Assembly (NCBI GenBank): GCA_023554245.1 | Contig: JAMJQL010000057.1 | Location: forward strand, 1 to 43,529 | DNA from: Gemmatimonadota bacterium | GTDB taxonomy: Bacteria; Gemmatimonadota; Gemmatimonadetes; Palauibacterales; Palauibacteraceae | DNA: 43,529 bases | Reading direction: 5' to 3' | Part shown: positions 34,563 to 43,370 of the stretch, piece after piece | Layout of the letters: each line of letters begins with the position of its first letter | Position numbering within the stretch: the stretch's first letter is position 1 | Made by a program: the position numbers and the translations under genes | The notes under the pieces: model-generated | Databases searched by the model: none | Seen by the model: the letters and a program-made list of their open reading frames with translations, nothing else | What the model was told of the DNA's origin: nothing

Positions 34563-35543
34563 TCAGTCCCCTCGCGTAAGGCCATACCAGACCAGGGACG
34601 CGAACTGCCGGCCGGCATCCTCTCCTCCGCGTTCGGCATCGAACTCACGCGTGGGTTGGGAGTCGAGGAATTCCGCTTCCGAAGCGCCACGTCCAATCGC
34701 TGCACGCGCCCGGTCCCGGATCGTGACCAGCATCGTCTGATACTCGGCCAGCTCTTTCGCCCCGATCACCGGTCCATGTCCCGGTACTATGCGTTGATCG
34801 CCCTGAGCCCAGCTGACGATCAGGCCCACCTCCTCGATCATTCCCTCGAGAGAGCCACCCGCCCACCAGTCGATGAACGGATAGGCACCGACCTCGATCA
34901 GGTCGCCGGCGTGCAGCACATTGGCCGTGGGAATGAGCACGGCGATATCGGTCCTGGAGTGAGCTGGCTGCAGCTTCTGGATCGCGGCGATCGTCCCCCC
35001 GTCGGGTTGGCCGGACTTGATCATCGAGGGACCGGTCACCTGCACCGTGGGAAGCGACGTCGGATTGGCGCGGCGGCGCTCCCAGCGCATCTCGGCGATC
35101 GTGGTGTCTCGCAGCGCTTCCACCGCCAGGAGCTCGTGTCCCATGATTCGCGCGCCGCGAACAGCATACCAGGCGTTCGCACCGAGGTGGTCCTCGTGGT
35201 AGTGAGTGCTGATCACCGTCCGCACCGGGTTCTCGGCCAGCGAGTCGACGGTGGCAATGATTGCCGAGGCACTTTCGGGCGCTCCCGCGTCGACCAGATA
35301 CGCGCCCCCGGGGACGTCGTACAGGAGTACGTTGCCGCTCCCGAGTCCGTCGCGAATGACCCAGAGATCATCGGCGAGCGTCTCAACGGATATGGTCGGC
35401 ACCCGACTCTGGCCTGCCACACTCGGTGGCTGCACGGCCGCCCAGATGGCCATCATCATCCCGGCCCAGAGGCAGGGCCCGCTGTGCAGCAGATTCGGTC
35501 GGGCGGAATGCCGTCGGCCTGAGTTCGATCTTGTCTCGTTCAT
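34563..35543 (-). CDS. Exported metallo-beta-lactamase-fold hydrolase
   Basis: A 326-residue secreted protein. After a basic, then hydrophobic N-terminus (signal ending near SVAGQ, about residue 45), the metal site reads STHYHEDHLGAN (HxHxDH) near residue 115, followed by LHAGDLIEV and IVPGHGPVIG. This matches the MBL-fold subgroup of quinoprotein-relay and subclass-B-like hydrolases that are exported and often of unknown substrate. ATG 35543 is preferred to TTG 35552. It is single and divergent from the MATE gene. Confidence 0.86.
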   Translation of the reverse strand: MNETRSNSGRRHSARPNLLHSGPCLWAGMMMAIWAAVQPPSVAGQSRVPTISVETLADDLWVIRDGLGSGNVLLYDVPGGAYLVDAGAPESASAIIATVDSLAENPVRTVISTHYHEDHLGANAWYAVRGARIMGHELLAVEALRDTTIAEMRWERRRANPTSLPTVQVTGPSMIKSGQPDGGTIAAIQKLQPAHSRTDIAVLIPTANVLHAGDLIEVGAYPFIDWWAGGSLEGMIEEVGLIVSWAQGDQRIVPGHGPVIGAKELAEYQTMLVTIRDRARAAIGRGASEAEFLDSQPTREFDAERGGEDAGRQFASLVWYGLTRGD

Positions 35544-35918
35544 GGCCGGCAACCTGCGGGTCGAGCGGACGAATTGGAAGGGGCGGCTCAGGCGGTGAAC
35601 AACGTCGGGGAAAAGGGTGACGGTGGACGCTCCGGAGCACAGGCCGGCTCTTCACTCGTTGTAGTGCTCCCGCGTGCAGCCCGGAGCATCCTGCCGTCGC
35701 CCGGAAGCAGAGCAACATGCGATCCACGCCCGGCGTGCCGGACGGCGGGGGCTCGAGACTTCCCCGGTCCTGATAGTCACCGACGACGAATAACAATCCT
35801 GTAAGTATCTGCACAACAGACGATTACATAGAGCGTCACTCATGCGAGGCTCTTGTCGGCAAGAGAGCCGGAAACGTCGGTCTGGCGTGCCGACTCCCTG
35901 GCACGTCCCCCTCGGCAG
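35544..35918. promoter_or_regulatory. Divergent intergenic region with leader hairpin before the MATE gene
   Basis: About 375 bases between the MBL-fold gene (-) and the MATE gene (+). The right half, 35775-35835, is markedly richer in A and T and probably holds promoters, but no good -35/-10 pair was seen. At 35850-35865 a perfect 6-bp stem CTCTTG/CAAGAG closes on a TCGG tetraloop, with outer GG/CC pairs after a two-base bulge; it lies in the probable MATE mRNA leader. It does not match the known guanidine riboswitch loops. Confidence 0.4.
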
Positions 35919-37328
35919 ATGTCCGAGACTGGCGAACTGTCCTCCGCGGGGGCATTTCGCCACGAACGGGTCGCGACCATCTTCGTCGCCGTGAACACTC
36001 TGCCCCCGGAAGCCTCCCGTCGCGGACTTGATCGCGAGATCCTCGGTCTCGCGTTGCCCGCGCTGGGCGCCCTTGCCGCAGACCCCCTCGTGTCCATTGT
36101 CGACACCATCTTCGTCGGACGCCTGGGCGTGGTGCCTCTCGCGGCGCTGGGCATCAACGCCTCCATCTTCTCGATGGCATTCGTGCTGTTCAACTTCCTC
36201 GCGTACGGCACGACGCCACTGGTCGCTCGTGCTGTCGGCCGCGACGATCGGGATGCAGCGGGGCGCGTAGTCGTTCAGGCCTTCGTGGTCGCCATCCTCG
36301 CCGGAGTCATCGCCGTGCTTGCCCTGCAGGCTCTCGCCGGGCCGATCGTTTCGGCGATGGGTGCGGAGGGAGAGCTCCGCGCCTCGACTCTGTCCTATCT
36401 CCGAATCAGGGCCTTCGCCGGCCCGGCCGTACTGCTCGTGACCGCCGGGCACGGGGCGTTCCGGGGGTATCACGATACCCGGACTCCGCTGCTCGTGACC
36501 CTCGGGCTCAACCTGGTCAACCTCGTTCTGGATCCGCTGTTCATTTTCGGATTCGGCTGGGGACTCGAAGGGGCGGCATTCGCTACTCTGATCGCGCAGT
36601 GGGTGGGAGCACTCTGGTTCGTGGACCTGCTGCTGCGACGAAGATCCGGAGCGCTCGGCATCGAGCCACACCTTCCCGCCGTGCGTGACCTGCTCCCCTT
36701 CCTCAGGGTCGGCGGGGAGCTCGTGGTCCGGACATTCGCTCTGATCGGAACGCTGACTCTGGCGACGGCCGTCGCGACTCGTGTGGGCACCGTGGCCGTC
36801 GCCGCTCACCAGGTGGGCTCGCAGCTATGGCTGCTGCTCGCCCTGGTCGTGGATTCGCTCGCCGTGGCGGCCCAGGCGATGGTGGCCAGGTACCGGGGAA
36901 CGGGCGCGTCGGGCGCATCGCGGGCCGCCTCGGACCGGCTGCTGCTCTGGGGTCTGGGCACGGGATTGGTCCTCGCTCTGCTGTTCACGCTGCTGGCGCC
37001 GTTCCTGCCCCGTCTGTTCACGAACGAGCCCCAGGTCCTGGACGCGGTCGGCGAGATCTTCCCCTTCATCATCCTGATGCAGCCGCTGAATGCCCTGGTT
37101 TTCGTCTGGGACGGCATCTACCTGGGTCTGGAAGAATTCCGATTCGTGGCGGGCCAGATGCTGCTCTCCGGCGCCGCTGCCAGTGTCGTGCTCCTGCTGG
37201 TGATACCGTTAGACTGGGGATTGCAGGGCGTCTGGTGGGGAATCGTAACCCTCATGCTGGTCCGTGCGATCTCGCTGGCGTGGAGGTACTGGAATCCTGT
37301 CCGTTCCGAACACCCCGGAGGACGATAG
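35919..37328 (+). CDS. MATE-family multidrug or metabolite exporter
   Basis: A 469-residue membrane protein with twelve hydrophobic segments in two six-helix halves. DREILGLALPALGALAADPLVSIVDTIFVGRLG opens the first half (in part, residues 38-70), and the repeat begins near DLLPFLRVGGELVVRT. RGYHDTRTP and LGLEEFRFV loops are typical of the DinF branch. It should export cations, drugs or small metabolites with Na+ or H+. Start uncertain: ATG 35919 is used, but GTG 35991 and TTG 35853 are in frame, none with a strong ribosome site; the family start would suit the GTG. Confidence 0.9.
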   Translation: MSETGELSSAGAFRHERVATIFVAVNTLPPEASRRGLDREILGLALPALGALAADPLVSIVDTIFVGRLGVVPLAALGINASIFSMAFVLFNFLAYGTTPLVARAVGRDDRDAAGRVVVQAFVVAILAGVIAVLALQALAGPIVSAMGAEGELRASTLSYLRIRAFAGPAVLLVTAGHGAFRGYHDTRTPLLVTLGLNLVNLVLDPLFIFGFGWGLEGAAFATLIAQWVGALWFVDLLLRRRSGALGIEPHLPAVRDLLPFLRVGGELVVRTFALIGTLTLATAVATRVGTVAVAAHQVGSQLWLLLALVVDSLAVAAQAMVARYRGTGASGASRAASDRLLLWGLGTGLVLALLFTLLAPFLPRLFTNEPQVLDAVGEIFPFIILMQPLNALVFVWDGIYLGLEEFRFVAGQMLLSGAAASVVLLLVIPLDWGLQGVWWGIVTLMLVRAISLAWRYWNPVRSEHPGGR

Positions 37329-37358
37329 CCCGACCATCAAACAGAATGGAGGTCCGAA

Positions 37359-37658
37359 ATGGCCGATCAAGAGGCGGCGGGGCCGTCCCGCCAGATCACG
37401 ATCAATGCGAACGATGAACTCGCCCGGGGAAGATACAGCAACAATATGCTGGTGGCCCATACGGCCGAGGAGTTCATCATCGACTGGCTGATGACCGCTC
37501 CGAACGGCTCGGCGCTCGTATCGCGAATCATCGTCAGCCCGGGTCACTTCAAGCGCGTGCTGGCAGCCCTCGCCGACAATCTGCAGAAGTACGAACGCCA
37601 GTTCGGCGAGATTACACCCATGGGTGCCATCGATCCCGGAGACCAGAATTTTCACTGA
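37359..37658 (+). CDS. DUF3467 family protein
   Basis: A 99-residue soluble protein of the DUF3467 family. The order ARGRYSNNMLVAHTAEEFIIDW, then RIIVSPGHFKRVLAALADNL and a YERQFGEI tail is diagnostic. The family is widespread and its function is not established. ATG 37359 has GGAGG six bases upstream. It starts 30 bases after the MATE stop and may be co-transcribed. Confidence 0.93.
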   Translation: MADQEAAGPSRQITINANDELARGRYSNNMLVAHTAEEFIIDWLMTAPNGSALVSRIIVSPGHFKRVLAALADNLQKYERQFGEITPMGAIDPGDQNFH

Positions 37659-37753
37659 CGGGTGCGCAGCACGGCCGCTCTGACGTAGGTTCCTCGCTTG
37701 AGATCCGCGAGCGGAGTGGATCCGCACCGGATAGACCCGAAACAGGAGGAAGA

Positions 37754-37996
37754 GTGGCGAGACGATCGAACTACACGTACGAGAAGCGACAGAAGGAAAT
37801 CCGAAAGGCCAAGAAGAAGGAAGCCAAGGCCGAGAAGAAGCGGCTGCGAAAGGAAGCCTCGGCGGCAGGGATCGAGAACCTGGAAGGCATGGACGTCGCC
37901 GATCTCGAGGCAGCCCTCGAGCGGTTGCGTACGGCAGACGATGGAGAACCGGGCGACGAGGGATACGAGGACGAAGACGAAAACAGCGAAGGCTGA
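37754..37996 (+). CDS. Small charge-segregated protein (basic N-half, acidic C-half)
   Basis: An 80-residue protein with no recognised domain. Residues 1-36 are dominated by Lys and Arg (YEKRQKEIRKAKKKEAKAEKK region), predicted as one long helix; residues 60-80 are almost all Asp, Glu and Gly. Such small Lys-rich proteins with a YEKRxKE start occur in several phyla and their role is unknown; binding to RNA or ribosomes is a guess. GTG 37754 follows AGGAGGAAGA. Its last 56 bases overlap the rhomboid gene in another frame. Confidence 0.8.
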   Translation: MARRSNYTYEKRQKEIRKAKKKEAKAEKKRLRKEASAAGIENLEGMDVADLEAALERLRTADDGEPGDEGYEDEDENSEG

Positions 37997-38606
37997 TCGA
38001 ACGCGTCGATCGACGTTCGGCGACCGGGGCGACAGCCTGGCCGCCATTGGAAAGGACCTGAAGCGGTACGCCGGGATTCTGGGTGGCCTGGTACTCGTGC
38101 TGTGGGCGATCGAGCTGGTCGATTGGCTGGTCTTCGCCGGATCTCTGGACCGACTCGGAATCCGGCCACGCACCGCCGGCGGTCTCGTGGGCATACCGCT
38201 CCACCCGTTTCTCCACCTGGGCTTCACCCACCTCGCGCTCAACACGATCGGGATCCTGCTGTTCGGCGGGCTGGTGCTGGTGCGCGATCCGCGTGATTTC
38301 TGGACCGCCGTTCTGCTCGGCACCCTCGTGGGCGGTGCGGGAGTCTGGCTCGTGGGGCGGCCCTCGATTCACATCGGCGCGAGCGGCGTGGTGTTCGCGT
38401 TGTTCGGCTATCTACTGCTCACGGGGTGGTTCGATCGAAAGCCGGGAGCGGTTCTCCTCTCCATTACCGTGCTCCTGTTCTGGGGCTCGGCTCTGTTCGG
38501 ACTCTCCCCCCTGCAGGTCGGCGTGTCGTGGGAGGCCCACCTGTTCGGCTTTCTCGCCGGTGGACTGACCGCCTGGCTCAGAGCGCGGCGCAAGCAGCCT
38601 TCGTGA
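37941..38606 (+). CDS. Rhomboid-family intramembrane serine protease
   Basis: A 221-residue membrane protein with about six hydrophobic segments after a 40-residue Arg/Lys/Asp-rich cytoplasmic N-terminus. The catalytic Ser lies in GASGVVFALFGY and the catalytic His in SWEAHLFGFLAG; the HLGFTHLALN motif in helix 2 is present. It should cleave membrane proteins within the bilayer; targets unknown. ATG 37941 lies inside the upstream small gene, with no clear ribosome site, so translation may be coupled. An alternative shorter start with CTG cannot be excluded. Confidence 0.87.
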   Translation: MENRATRDTRTKTKTAKADRTRRSTFGDRGDSLAAIGKDLKRYAGILGGLVLVLWAIELVDWLVFAGSLDRLGIRPRTAGGLVGIPLHPFLHLGFTHLALNTIGILLFGGLVLVRDPRDFWTAVLLGTLVGGAGVWLVGRPSIHIGASGVVFALFGYLLLTGWFDRKPGAVLLSITVLLFWGSALFGLSPLQVGVSWEAHLFGFLAGGLTAWLRARRKQPS

Positions 38607-38651
38607 CCGAAGACGTGAAGTTCGTTTTTTGACCCATTTCTGGAGGCCGAG

Positions 38652-39368
38652 ATGTCACTGAGTCGGAAGATGGCAGCAGAGTCGCTGGGCACGTTCTGGC
38701 TCGTGTTCGCCGGCTGTGGCAGTGCAGTCCTCGCGGCAGGGGTTCCGGGCGTGGGTATCGGCTGGCTCGGCGTTTCCCTGGCGTTCGGTCTGTCGTTGAT
38801 GACGATGGCGTTCGCCATCGGGCACATCTCGGGCTGCCACGTGAATCCTGCCGTGAGCATCGGGCTGTGGACCGGAGGCCGGTTTCCGACCGCCGAGATC
38901 CTGCCGTACTGGATCGCGCAGCTCGTGGGAGCGGTCGTGGCCGCGGCTATCCTCGCCGTGATCGCCAGCGGGGCCGCTGGATTCGATCTCGTGGCCTCCG
39001 GCTTCGCCGCGAACGGTTTCGGCGAGCACTCACCGGGTGGTTACTCGATGACCGCCGCTCTGGTCGCCGAAGTCGTCCTGACATTCGTATTCTTGATGAT
39101 CATCCTCGGCGCGACCGATGGAAGGGCGCCCGCGGGCCTCGGCCCGATCGCCATCGGGCTCGGGCTCACGGTGATCCACCTGGTCGGCATTCCGGTCACC
39201 AACCTGTCGGTGAATCCGGCGCGAAGCACAGGCCCGGCCCTCTTCGTCGGGGGATGGGCTCTGTCTCAGTTGTGGCTGTTCTGGGTCGCTCCGATCGTCG
39301 GTGCCGCCCTCGCCGGGTTCGCGTACCGGTGGATCGCCGGCGAGGCCGAGGTGGCGCAAGAGGACTGA
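38652..39368 (+). CDS. aqpZ: Aquaporin Z-like water channel
   Basis: A 238-residue MIP-family channel with six membrane helices and both half-helix motifs, [10 protein letters not shown] and [12 protein letters not shown]. The His two residues before the first NPA, the Arg after the second and the overall length fit AqpZ, a water-selective channel, rather than a glycerol facilitator. ATG 38652 has GGAGG five bases upstream. It stands as a separate unit between the rhomboid gene and a terminator-like hairpin. Confidence 0.96.
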   Translation: MSLSRKMAAESLGTFWLVFAGCGSAVLAAGVPGVGIGWLGVSLAFGLSLMTMAFAIGHISGCHVNPAVSIGLWTGGRFPTAEILPYWIAQLVGAVVAAAILAVIASGAAGFDLVASGFAANGFGEHSPGGYSMTAALVAEVVLTFVFLMIILGATDGRAPAGLGPIAIGLGLTVIHLVGIPVTNLSVNPARSTGPALFVGGWALSQLWLFWVAPIVGAALAGFAYRWIAGEAEVAQED

Positions 39369-39395
39369 CACCCGGCGACATTCGGGTCGATGAAG

Positions 39396-39424
39396 GGCTC
39401 CGGCAAATGCGGGAGCCTTTCTTT
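39396..39424 (+). terminator. Rho-independent-type terminator after aqpZ
   Basis: GGCTCC (39396-39401) pairs with GGAGCC (39412-39417) and is followed by TTTCTTT. It lies 28 bases after the aqpZ stop and before feoB. The stem is short (6 bp), but the T-run makes this the best terminator in the window. Confidence 0.65.
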
Positions 39425-39518
39425 CGTCACGGATCCGGCTTCAGGAAACTGTCGAAACACGCGGAAGCGAGGAAGAAGTTGCCTGCAGCGTGATCGCGAA
39501 CGAGATTCAGTCTCAACG

Positions 39519-41471
39519 ATGACACACGACCTTTCCGCATCCGCCACGCTCACTCAGCCGAGTGCATCCGAGATCCCTGTCACGGCTCTCGTCGGGAATC
39601 CGAACGTGGGCAAGAGCGTCCTGTTCCGGAATCTGACCCGTCGTTACGTCACGGTGTCCAACTATCCGGGCACGACGGTGGAGATCGTTCGCGCGAGAGC
39701 GAGCGAGGAAGTCGGTTTCCGGGAGATCGTGGACACCCCGGGTCTCAACGACCTGGCGCCGCGCAGCGACGAGGCTCGCGTCACCCGTGAGCTCCTGGAG
39801 GGGCATCCCGGAGCGACCGTCGTGCAGGTGGCGGACGCGAAGAACCTCCGGCGCGCCCTCTTCCTCACCCTCCAGCTCGCCGAGCTTCGACGGCCGATGA
39901 TCCTCGTGCTCAACATGTGGGACGAGCTCGAGAATCGGGGAGGCGAGATCGATGTGGATCGGCTGTCCGAGCTCCTCGGCATTCCGGTGGTCTCGACCGT
40001 CGCGCCCACCAATACCGGCACCGACGACCTGGTGGCCGCGCTGGATCGAGCCCGGATCCCGGCTGTCGCACCGCCACCCGGAACCACGGCGCCCAGCGAC
40101 GTGACCCGACTGGACGCGGTGAACGAGATCCTGGCCGAGACCTGGTCGATCTCCGAACCGCTGCGGGCCCCTCTTGGCGTAAAGCTCGGCTTCTGGGCCA
40201 TGCACCCGGTGAAGGGACTCGCGCTGCTGGCCGCGATCCTCCTGTCGGTGTTCTGGCTCGTGGGGCTGTTCGGCGCCGGCACCCTCGTAGACGCACTGGA
40301 GGTCGGGGTCTTCGAGCAGCGGGTCTCACCGGCATCCATCGCATTGGCCGATCGGGTGCTTCCCTTTCCCCACGAGCACCAGACCGAGCCGGTTCCTTTC
40401 ACCCTTTCGCTGCCGATCAGTCCCGCCCACGAAGTCGTGCTCAGAGAGAGCTCCAAGCTCGTCGTGCGACCGGCTTACGAGATCGATTCCGCCGTTGCGC
40501 TCAGCTTCGGTGAATCGGTCCGGCGCAGGATTCACGACTTCCTCGTCGGACCCTTCGGTCAGATCACGATGGGACTCAGCTACGCGCTGGCGATCGTGCT
40601 CCCGATCGTAACGGTGTTCTTCCTGGTGTTCAGCGTCCTGGAGGATTCCGGATACTTCTCCAGGATGTCCGTGATGTTGAACCGGGTATTCCGGGTCATG
40701 GGACTGAACGGCAAGGCGGTCCTGCCGATGATCCTCGGGCTCGGTTGCACCACGATGGCGACGATGACCACCCGGGTGCTCGAGTCCCGCAAGGAGCGCG
40801 TGGTGACGACCATGCTTCTCGCCCTCGCCGTTCCCTGCTCCGCCCAGCTCGGCGTACTCCTTGCGCTCACGGCGGCGTTGTCCCCGACCGGTGCCCTGGT
40901 CTGGCTCGCGATCATGATCGGCGTGATTCTGCTGGTCGGTTGGCTGACCGCCAGGGTCTTCCCTGGCGAGGGCTCGGAGTTCATTCTCGAGATACCACCC
41001 ATGCGGCGGCCCCAGCTCGGCAATGTGGTCACCAAGACCTACAGCCGGATCGAATGGTACCTGAAGGAAGTCATTCCCGTATTCCTCGTGGGAACCGCCG
41101 CGCTGTTCCTGCTCGACTCGTTCGGGGCGCTGACCGCCATCGCGGAGGCGGCCGAACCGCTGGTGGTCGGCTGGCTGGGTCTGCCGGCCGAAATGGCTAA
41201 TGCCTTGCTCGTCGGCTTCATGCGGCGTGATTTCGGCGCCGTGTACGTGCTGGACGCGGCGACCGGCGCGGGCGCGATACTCTCGCAGCACCAGATCCTC
41301 GTGGCGATGGTGACCATCACCCTGTTCATGCCTTGTTTCGCGACGCTCCTGATGATCACGAAGGAGCACGGTCGCAGGACGGCGCTCGGCATGGTCGCAT
41401 TCATCTTTCCATTCGCCGTTCTGATCGGCGGACTGGTCAACAAGCTGGGAATATGGCTGGGGACTACCTGA
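39519..41471 (+). CDS. feoB: Ferrous iron transporter FeoB
   Basis: A 650-residue transporter with an N-terminal G-protein domain: GNPNVGKS (26-33), the Thr of YPGTT, DTPGL (72-76) and NMWD as the G4 motif, followed by a membrane domain with two gate regions. Cys410 (GCTTMAT) and Cys440 (PCSAQL) hold the gate cysteines, but around them the usual GCNVPAI-type wording is changed, as in a FeoB branch of anaerobes. It imports Fe2+, with feoA-like next door. ATG 39519 is used; its ribosome site is weak. It overlaps the next gene by 19 bases. Confidence 0.93.
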   Translation: MTHDLSASATLTQPSASEIPVTALVGNPNVGKSVLFRNLTRRYVTVSNYPGTTVEIVRARASEEVGFREIVDTPGLNDLAPRSDEARVTRELLEGHPGATVVQVADAKNLRRALFLTLQLAELRRPMILVLNMWDELENRGGEIDVDRLSELLGIPVVSTVAPTNTGTDDLVAALDRARIPAVAPPPGTTAPSDVTRLDAVNEILAETWSISEPLRAPLGVKLGFWAMHPVKGLALLAAILLSVFWLVGLFGAGTLVDALEVGVFEQRVSPASIALADRVLPFPHEHQTEPVPFTLSLPISPAHEVVLRESSKLVVRPAYEIDSAVALSFGESVRRRIHDFLVGPFGQITMGLSYALAIVLPIVTVFFLVFSVLEDSGYFSRMSVMLNRVFRVMGLNGKAVLPMILGLGCTTMATMTTRVLESRKERVVTTMLLALAVPCSAQLGVLLALTAALSPTGALVWLAIMIGVILLVGWLTARVFPGEGSEFILEIPPMRRPQLGNVVTKTYSRIEWYLKEVIPVFLVGTAALFLLDSFGALTAIAEAAEPLVVGWLGLPAEMANALLVGFMRRDFGAVYVLDAATGAGAILSQHQILVAMVTITLFMPCFATLLMITKEHGRRTALGMVAFIFPFAVLIGGLVNKLGIWLGTT

Positions 41472-41953
41472 CCTGCCCGATGTGCGGGTTCGAGTTCGCC
41501 CGCGGGGACACGCTTTGCGCTCACGGATGCCCGTTGGGATCCATGTGTCGGCTCGTCCGCTGCCCCAGCTGCAAGTACGAATTCCCCGAGACACCCGCCG
41601 CCGTAGGTCTGTTCCGGCGGATCTTCGTCCGTAAGCGTTCTCTGCCCGTTGCGGCCAGCGAAACGCACCTCCCCGAGACCGTGCGGGCCGCGTCGGAGCT
41701 CCGACCGGGCCAGCGAGCGACGGTTCTGTGCGTCGGCGCGACGGCCTCCGATCGACATCGAACTCTGACGGTATTCGGCGTCGTGCCCGGGGCCGAGCTC
41801 CGGATCGTGCAGCAGCAGCCCGCATGTGTGATCCGGGTCGGGGAGACGGAGCTCGCACTGGACCGAGAGATCGCGCGCGAGATCCTGGTGGAGCCGGCGG
41901 AAATGGAAGGCGATCGTCCTCGGCTGGTTGGGGAGCCCGCGACCGCCGACTGA
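41453..41953 (+). CDS. feoA: FeoA-domain protein with N-terminal Cys-rich (zinc ribbon or Fe-S) domain
   Basis: A 166-residue protein. Residues 8-40 hold seven cysteines: CPMC, then CAHGC, C32 and CPSC, a pattern fit for a zinc ribbon or an iron-sulfur cluster. Residues 80-155 form a FeoA-type SH3-like domain (LRPGQRATVLCVG, FGVVPGAELRIVQ, LALDREIAREILV). FeoA helps FeoB; the Cys-rich part could sense iron or oxygen, as FeoC does elsewhere. ATG 41453 lies inside the end of feoB, so the two are translationally coupled. Confidence 0.85.
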   Translation: MAGDYLTCPMCGFEFARGDTLCAHGCPLGSMCRLVRCPSCKYEFPETPAAVGLFRRIFVRKRSLPVAASETHLPETVRAASELRPGQRATVLCVGATASDRHRTLTVFGVVPGAELRIVQQQPACVIRVGETELALDREIAREILVEPAEMEGDRPRLVGEPATAD

Positions 41954-42005
41954 TCCCCGGGCACCCTGCAGAGTACAGGTGCATCCAATTCGAGGCGTGA
42001 CGTGT

Positions 42006-42150
42006 TAGTATTATCGAGTTGACGCGTATGTGGCATCACCTCCGTCGTACTTGGCCCGCGGCATCGGGCGAGGTCCCCCCTGACGGAGAGCACGGCCCTC
42101 GATCGCGAGATGCACCCACCCCCAGGTGCTTCCGCTGGAACCCGAGCGGA
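42006..42150 (+). promoter_or_regulatory. AT-rich promoter-like box and structured leader upstream of the endonuclease/phosphatase-family lipoprotein gene
   Basis: A TATTAT at 42009-42014 stands out in GC-rich DNA, with no clear -35. Downstream are successive stems: CTCCGTC (42040-42046)/GACGGAG (42082-42088) enclosing GCCCG/CGGGC (42054-42058/42065-42069); CTCG/CGAG (42098-42109); GCACC/GGTGC (42112-42129); and TCCGCT/AGCGGA (42131-42150). The last stem covers the GGAG that precedes ATG 42161, so folding could hide the ribosome site. Confidence 0.45.
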
Positions 42151-42160
42151 GATTTGAACC

Positions 42161-43360
42161 ATGCGAATTCCACACTGGCAGTATCTCATGCTAACAGGGC
42201 TGATTGCCGTCGCGGCCTGCGATTCGGACCGCGTCATCAACCCGCTCCCCGACGAATCCGCTGTCCTCGAGCTGCCGGCGATCCGGGCGGATGCCGCCGA
42301 TGAGGGCCGGATCGTGTTCATGGACTGGAACGTCTACATCGGGGCGGCCATCGAAGACGCCCTGGCTGTTCCCGAGGAACAGATTCAGTACGCCGCGGGA
42401 GCCGCCTTCGCTCGCGTCCTGGCCAACGACTTCGCCAGCCGAGCGGCTGCGATCGGGGAAGAAGCGGCTCGGTTCGGACCGCACCTGATCGGCTTTCAGG
42501 AGGTCACCCTGTTCGAGGTGTTCGACGGACTTTCCTTCACGCCGATCCTGGACTATGAGGCGATCCTGCTGGCCGCACTCGGACCGGAATACTCGGTCGC
42601 TGCGAGTTCGGAGAATTTCCAGACTCCGGTACTGCCGGTCACGCTTCCGGACGTGCCCTGTTACGCAGACCAGAGCTGCGCCCCGCCGCCCGACTGCGCC
42701 TTCGTGGGTGAGTGCCTGCTGATCCGGCTCACCGACTTCGACCTGGTGGTGGCCCGCAGCGACGTCGAGACCGCGAATCCGCAAGTGAACCGATTCACCT
42801 ACAATCTCGGAGCGCCTCCCTTCGTGGACCCGGCGATTCCCTTCCCCATCTATCGCGGCTGGGCTTCGATCGATGCGACGATCGAGGGCCTCACGTTGCG
42901 ATTCGCCTCCACGCATCTCGAGCCGGCTGACCGAGCGGACGGCACCATCGTACCCGAGCTCGAGGCGCTGCAACGGCTTCAGGCCGGCGAATTCGCTGCA
43001 AGCATCGGCACCGACCTCCCGATCGTCGCCGCAGGTGATTTCAACACCGATGCTTACGGGGCATCGACCGCAACGTACGAGGATCTGCTCTCCTATGGAT
43101 TCGAGGACGCGTGGAGTCAGTCCGGCGGCGGCATGACCTGCTGCCAGACGGAAGACTTGAGCGACCGGAAATCGATCCGTGACCGCCGGGTGGACCTGAT
43201 CCTGCTGCGCGGCGAATTCGGACTCGGCGAGCCCGGAATCCGAGGTGCGGTCAGAACCAGGGTGCTGGGAAGCAGACCCGCCGACCTCACCGAATCGGGT
43301 CTCTGGCCTTCCGACCATGCAGGCGTACTTGCCACCATGAAGCTGCCGCGACGGAACTGA
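42161..43360 (+). CDS. Exported endonuclease/exonuclease/phosphatase-family lipoprotein
   Basis: A 399-residue protein with a lipobox VAAC (Cys20) after a short hydrophobic signal. The DNase I-like fold motifs follow: MDWNVY near residue 55, IGFQEV with the metal Glu near 110, FASTHLE near 247, AAGDFNTDAYG near 290 and SDHAGVLA at the end. Two Cys-rich short inserts (VPCYADQSCAPPPDC) near residues 165-180 may form disulfides. The substrate could be extracellular nucleic acid, a phospholipid or an inositol phosphate. ATG 42161 is set by GGAG ten bases upstream. Confidence 0.85.
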   Translation: MRIPHWQYLMLTGLIAVAACDSDRVINPLPDESAVLELPAIRADAADEGRIVFMDWNVYIGAAIEDALAVPEEQIQYAAGAAFARVLANDFASRAAAIGEEAARFGPHLIGFQEVTLFEVFDGLSFTPILDYEAILLAALGPEYSVAASSENFQTPVLPVTLPDVPCYADQSCAPPPDCAFVGECLLIRLTDFDLVVARSDVETANPQVNRFTYNLGAPPFVDPAIPFPIYRGWASIDATIEGLTLRFASTHLEPADRADGTIVPELEALQRLQAGEFAASIGTDLPIVAAGDFNTDAYGASTATYEDLLSYGFEDAWSQSGGGMTCCQTEDLSDRKSIRDRRVDLILLRGEFGLGEPGIRGAVRTRVLGSRPADLTESGLWPSDHAGVLATMKLPRRN

Positions 43361-43370
43361 TTCGAGCCGA

